A stretch of DNA of 34,348 nt, taken from Haloarculaceae archaeon H-GB1-1. Its GTDB lineage: Archaea > Halobacteriota > Halobacteria > Halobacteriales > Haloarculaceae. A model generated the notes under the pieces. It was not told where the DNA came from. It worked only from the letters and a program-made list of their open reading frames with translations, and did not search any database. The stretch covers positions 1 to 34,348 of the forward strand of contig JARUKX010000040.1 in assembly GCA_029688825.1 (NCBI GenBank), written 5' to 3'. Positions 33,215-34,348 of the stretch are shown here, one piece after another (position 1 is the first letter of the stretch; the number at the start of each line of letters is the position of its first letter). Position numbers and translations under genes: made by a program.

Positions 33215-33292
33215 TACTGCCCGACGTGAGCCGTGGGAAGGAGCTTGGGGCTCGTCTCGCAACCCCACCCCAACCGTCACGTCTGACAGTAT
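33214..33292. promoter_or_regulatory. Long inverted repeat spanning the usp / acyl-CoA dehydrogenase spacer
   Basis: Arms 33214-33229 (ATACTGCCCGACGTGA) and 33277-33292 (TCACGTCTGACAGTAT) match as inverted repeats at 14 of 16 positions. Inside, GAGCC/GGCTC and TTGGGG/CCCCAA can pair further. The left arm starts in the usp stop codon and the right arm contains AGTAT, part of an AGTATAAGG TATA-like element. It may be a terminator or an operator for the downstream gene. Confidence 0.5.
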
Positions 33293-33311
33293 AAGGACAG
33301 GTCGGCGAGCG

Positions 33312-33318
33312 TTTTTCA
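33312..33318 (+). promoter_or_regulatory. TATA-like T-run before the acyl-CoA dehydrogenase gene
   Basis: TTTTTCA lies 24-30 bases before the ATG at 33342. The AGTATAAGG element at 33288-33296 is an alternative, more upstream candidate. Confidence 0.4.
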
Positions 33319-33341
33319 CCCAGCCCTCCGGAGTAGCAGGC

Positions 33342-34348
33342 ATGCTGGATTTCCTCGACCTGGAAGCGGACCTGACCGACGAACAGCGGCTCATCCGCGA
33401 CAGCGCCCGCGAGTTCGTCGACGAGGAGGTCGCTCCCGACATCGGCGACCACTTCGAGGAGGGAACCTTCCCCATGGACCTCGTCGGCGAGATGGGTGAG
33501 ATGGGCTTCTACGCCCCCAACCTGGAGGGCTACGGCCTCGCGAACGTCGACGAGACCGCCTACGGCCTGGTGATGCAGGAACTCGAAGCCGGCGACAGCG
33601 GCATTCGCTCGATGGCCAGCGTCCAGGGGGCGCTCGTCATGTACCCCATCCACGCCTACGGTTCCGAGGAGCAGAAAGAGCGCTGGCTACCCGTCCTCGG
33701 CACGGGCGACGCAGTCGGCTGTTTCGGCCTGACCGAGCCGAACCACGGCTCGAACCCCTCGGGCATGGAAACCGACGCCGAGCGCGACGCCGACGGCTAC
33801 CGTCTCAACGGTTCGAAGACGTGGATCACGAACTCGCCGATTGCGGACGTCGCCGTCGTCTGGGCGCGCGACCGCTCGGCCGAGGACGACCCCGTCCGCG
33901 GATTCCTCGTCGAGACCGAGCGCGACGGCGTCACCACCAACGAGATCCACGGCAAGCTCTCGATGCGCGCCTCGGTGACCGGCGAAATCGCGCTGAACGA
34001 CGTCTTCGTCCCCGAGGACGCCGTCCTCCCCGGCGTCGAGGGCATGAAGGGACCGCTGTCGTGTCTCACACAGGCCCGCTACGGCATCGCGTGGGGCGTC
34101 GTCGGCGCGGCCCGAGATTGCTTCGAGACCGCCCGCCAGTACGCCACCGACCGCGAGCAGTTCGGCGGCCCCATCGGTCGCTTCCAGCTCCAGCAAGGCA
34201 AGCTCGCCGAGATGGCCACCCAGATCACGACCGCCCAACAGATGGCCTACCGCCTGGCAGCACTCAAAGAGCGCGGCGACCTCCGCCCACAGCAGGTCTC
34301 GATGGCGAAGCGTCACAACGTCCGCGTCGCCCGCGACGTCGCCCGCAC
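33342..34348 (+). CDS. Acyl-CoA dehydrogenase, glutaryl-CoA dehydrogenase-like (3' truncated by window)
   Basis: The first 335 codons are present and the frame is open at the right edge. The FAD-dependent acyl-CoA dehydrogenase fold is clear: N-terminal helical domain from MLDFLDLEADLTDEQRLI, the middle beta domain with CFGLTEPNHGSNPSGMET at about 127-144 and KTWITNSPIADV, and the C-terminal helices with ARYGIAWGVVGAARDCFETA and DREQFGGPIGRFQLQQGKLA. SVQGALVMYPIHAYGSEEQK and the C-terminal region resemble glutaryl-CoA dehydrogenase most closely. The catalytic Glu lies beyond the window. ATG 33342 follows two TATA candidates. Confidence 0.93.
   Translation, partial: MLDFLDLEADLTDEQRLIRDSAREFVDEEVAPDIGDHFEEGTFPMDLVGEMGEMGFYAPNLEGYGLANVDETAYGLVMQELEAGDSGIRSMASVQGALVMYPIHAYGSEEQKERWLPVLGTGDAVGCFGLTEPNHGSNPSGMETDAERDADGYRLNGSKTWITNSPIADVAVVWARDRSAEDDPVRGFLVETERDGVTTNEIHGKLSMRASVTGEIALNDVFVPEDAVLPGVEGMKGPLSCLTQARYGIAWGVVGAARDCFETARQYATDREQFGGPIGRFQLQQGKLAEMATQITTAQQMAYRLAALKERGDLRPQQVSMAKRHNVRVARDVAR

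Noticed and set aside
30788-33475. 895-codon minus-strand frame covering the serine hydrolase
   Set aside because: Everything before residue MSSVFDAD is antisense to the amidotransferase and Usp genes.
1-34348. tRNA or rRNA genes
   Set aside because: I looked through the spacers for cloverleaf or rRNA-like sequence and saw none; no scan program was run.

Overview
The window reads as a chromosomal segment of a halophilic archaeon (class Halobacteria). It has high GC, strongly acidic proteins rich in Asp and Glu, and many starts that look leaderless, with a T/A-rich TATA-like element 26 to 33 bases upstream of the ATG. It also carries typical haloarchaeal genes: a Htr-type transducer, an archaeal AlaRS, clamp-loader RfcS, the ubiquitin-like SAMP2 and a DUF1931 histone-fold protein. 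I see no rRNA, tRNA, CRISPR array or intact insertion sequence. Gene density is high and most genes are single-copy core or conserved haloarchaeal genes.

Layout. 0-6 kb: a possible 3' end of an unknown gene, a chemotaxis transducer, a 57-residue protein, a TauE/SafE permease followed by a universal stress protein, and a secreted DUF4397 protein split by Thr/Glu-rich repeats. 6-13.6 kb: uvrB, a 70-residue conserved protein, an intergenic region full of palindromes, an alpha-helical acidic protein, two divergent rhodaneses, an AI-2E-type permease and a methyltransferase. 13.7-21.3 kb: a DUF2391 membrane protein, a KaiC-like hypothetical, a zinc-finger microprotein, glmM and rpiA (divergent), a GerW/YtfJ-like protein, the DUF1931 protein divergent from larB, a second zinc-finger microprotein, a GIY-YIG protein, a second phosphohexomutase and a flavin split-barrel protein. 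21.3-25.2 kb: GNAT, samp2 and a bactofilin-like membrane protein, then a visibly lower-GC two-gene cassette (winged-helix regulator plus MNT/AbiEii-like nucleotidyltransferase). 25.2-34.3 kb: rfcS, alaS, VOC, an alpha/beta hydrolase, a STAS-like protein, a class C beta-lactamase-type hydrolase, a glutamine amidotransferase, a Usp protein and a truncated acyl-CoA dehydrogenase resembling glutaryl-CoA dehydrogenase.

How genes work together. The best candidate for an accessory system is the wHTH/nucleotidyltransferase pair at 23147-24903. It has the ATGA stop-start overlap and architecture of an AbiEi/AbiEii-type toxin-antitoxin module, and its second gene carries an in-frame TGA at codon 9. SAMP2 is followed 7 bases later by an acetyltransferase and lacks a lysine at position 58, the residue reported for chain formation in Haloferax. 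GlmM, RpiA and a second phosphohexomutase form a loose sugar-phosphate neighbourhood, interleaved with two paralogous zinc-ribbon microproteins. An alpha/beta hydrolase has Gly where the nucleophilic Ser should be. All family assignments come from reading motifs by eye; no database search was run.
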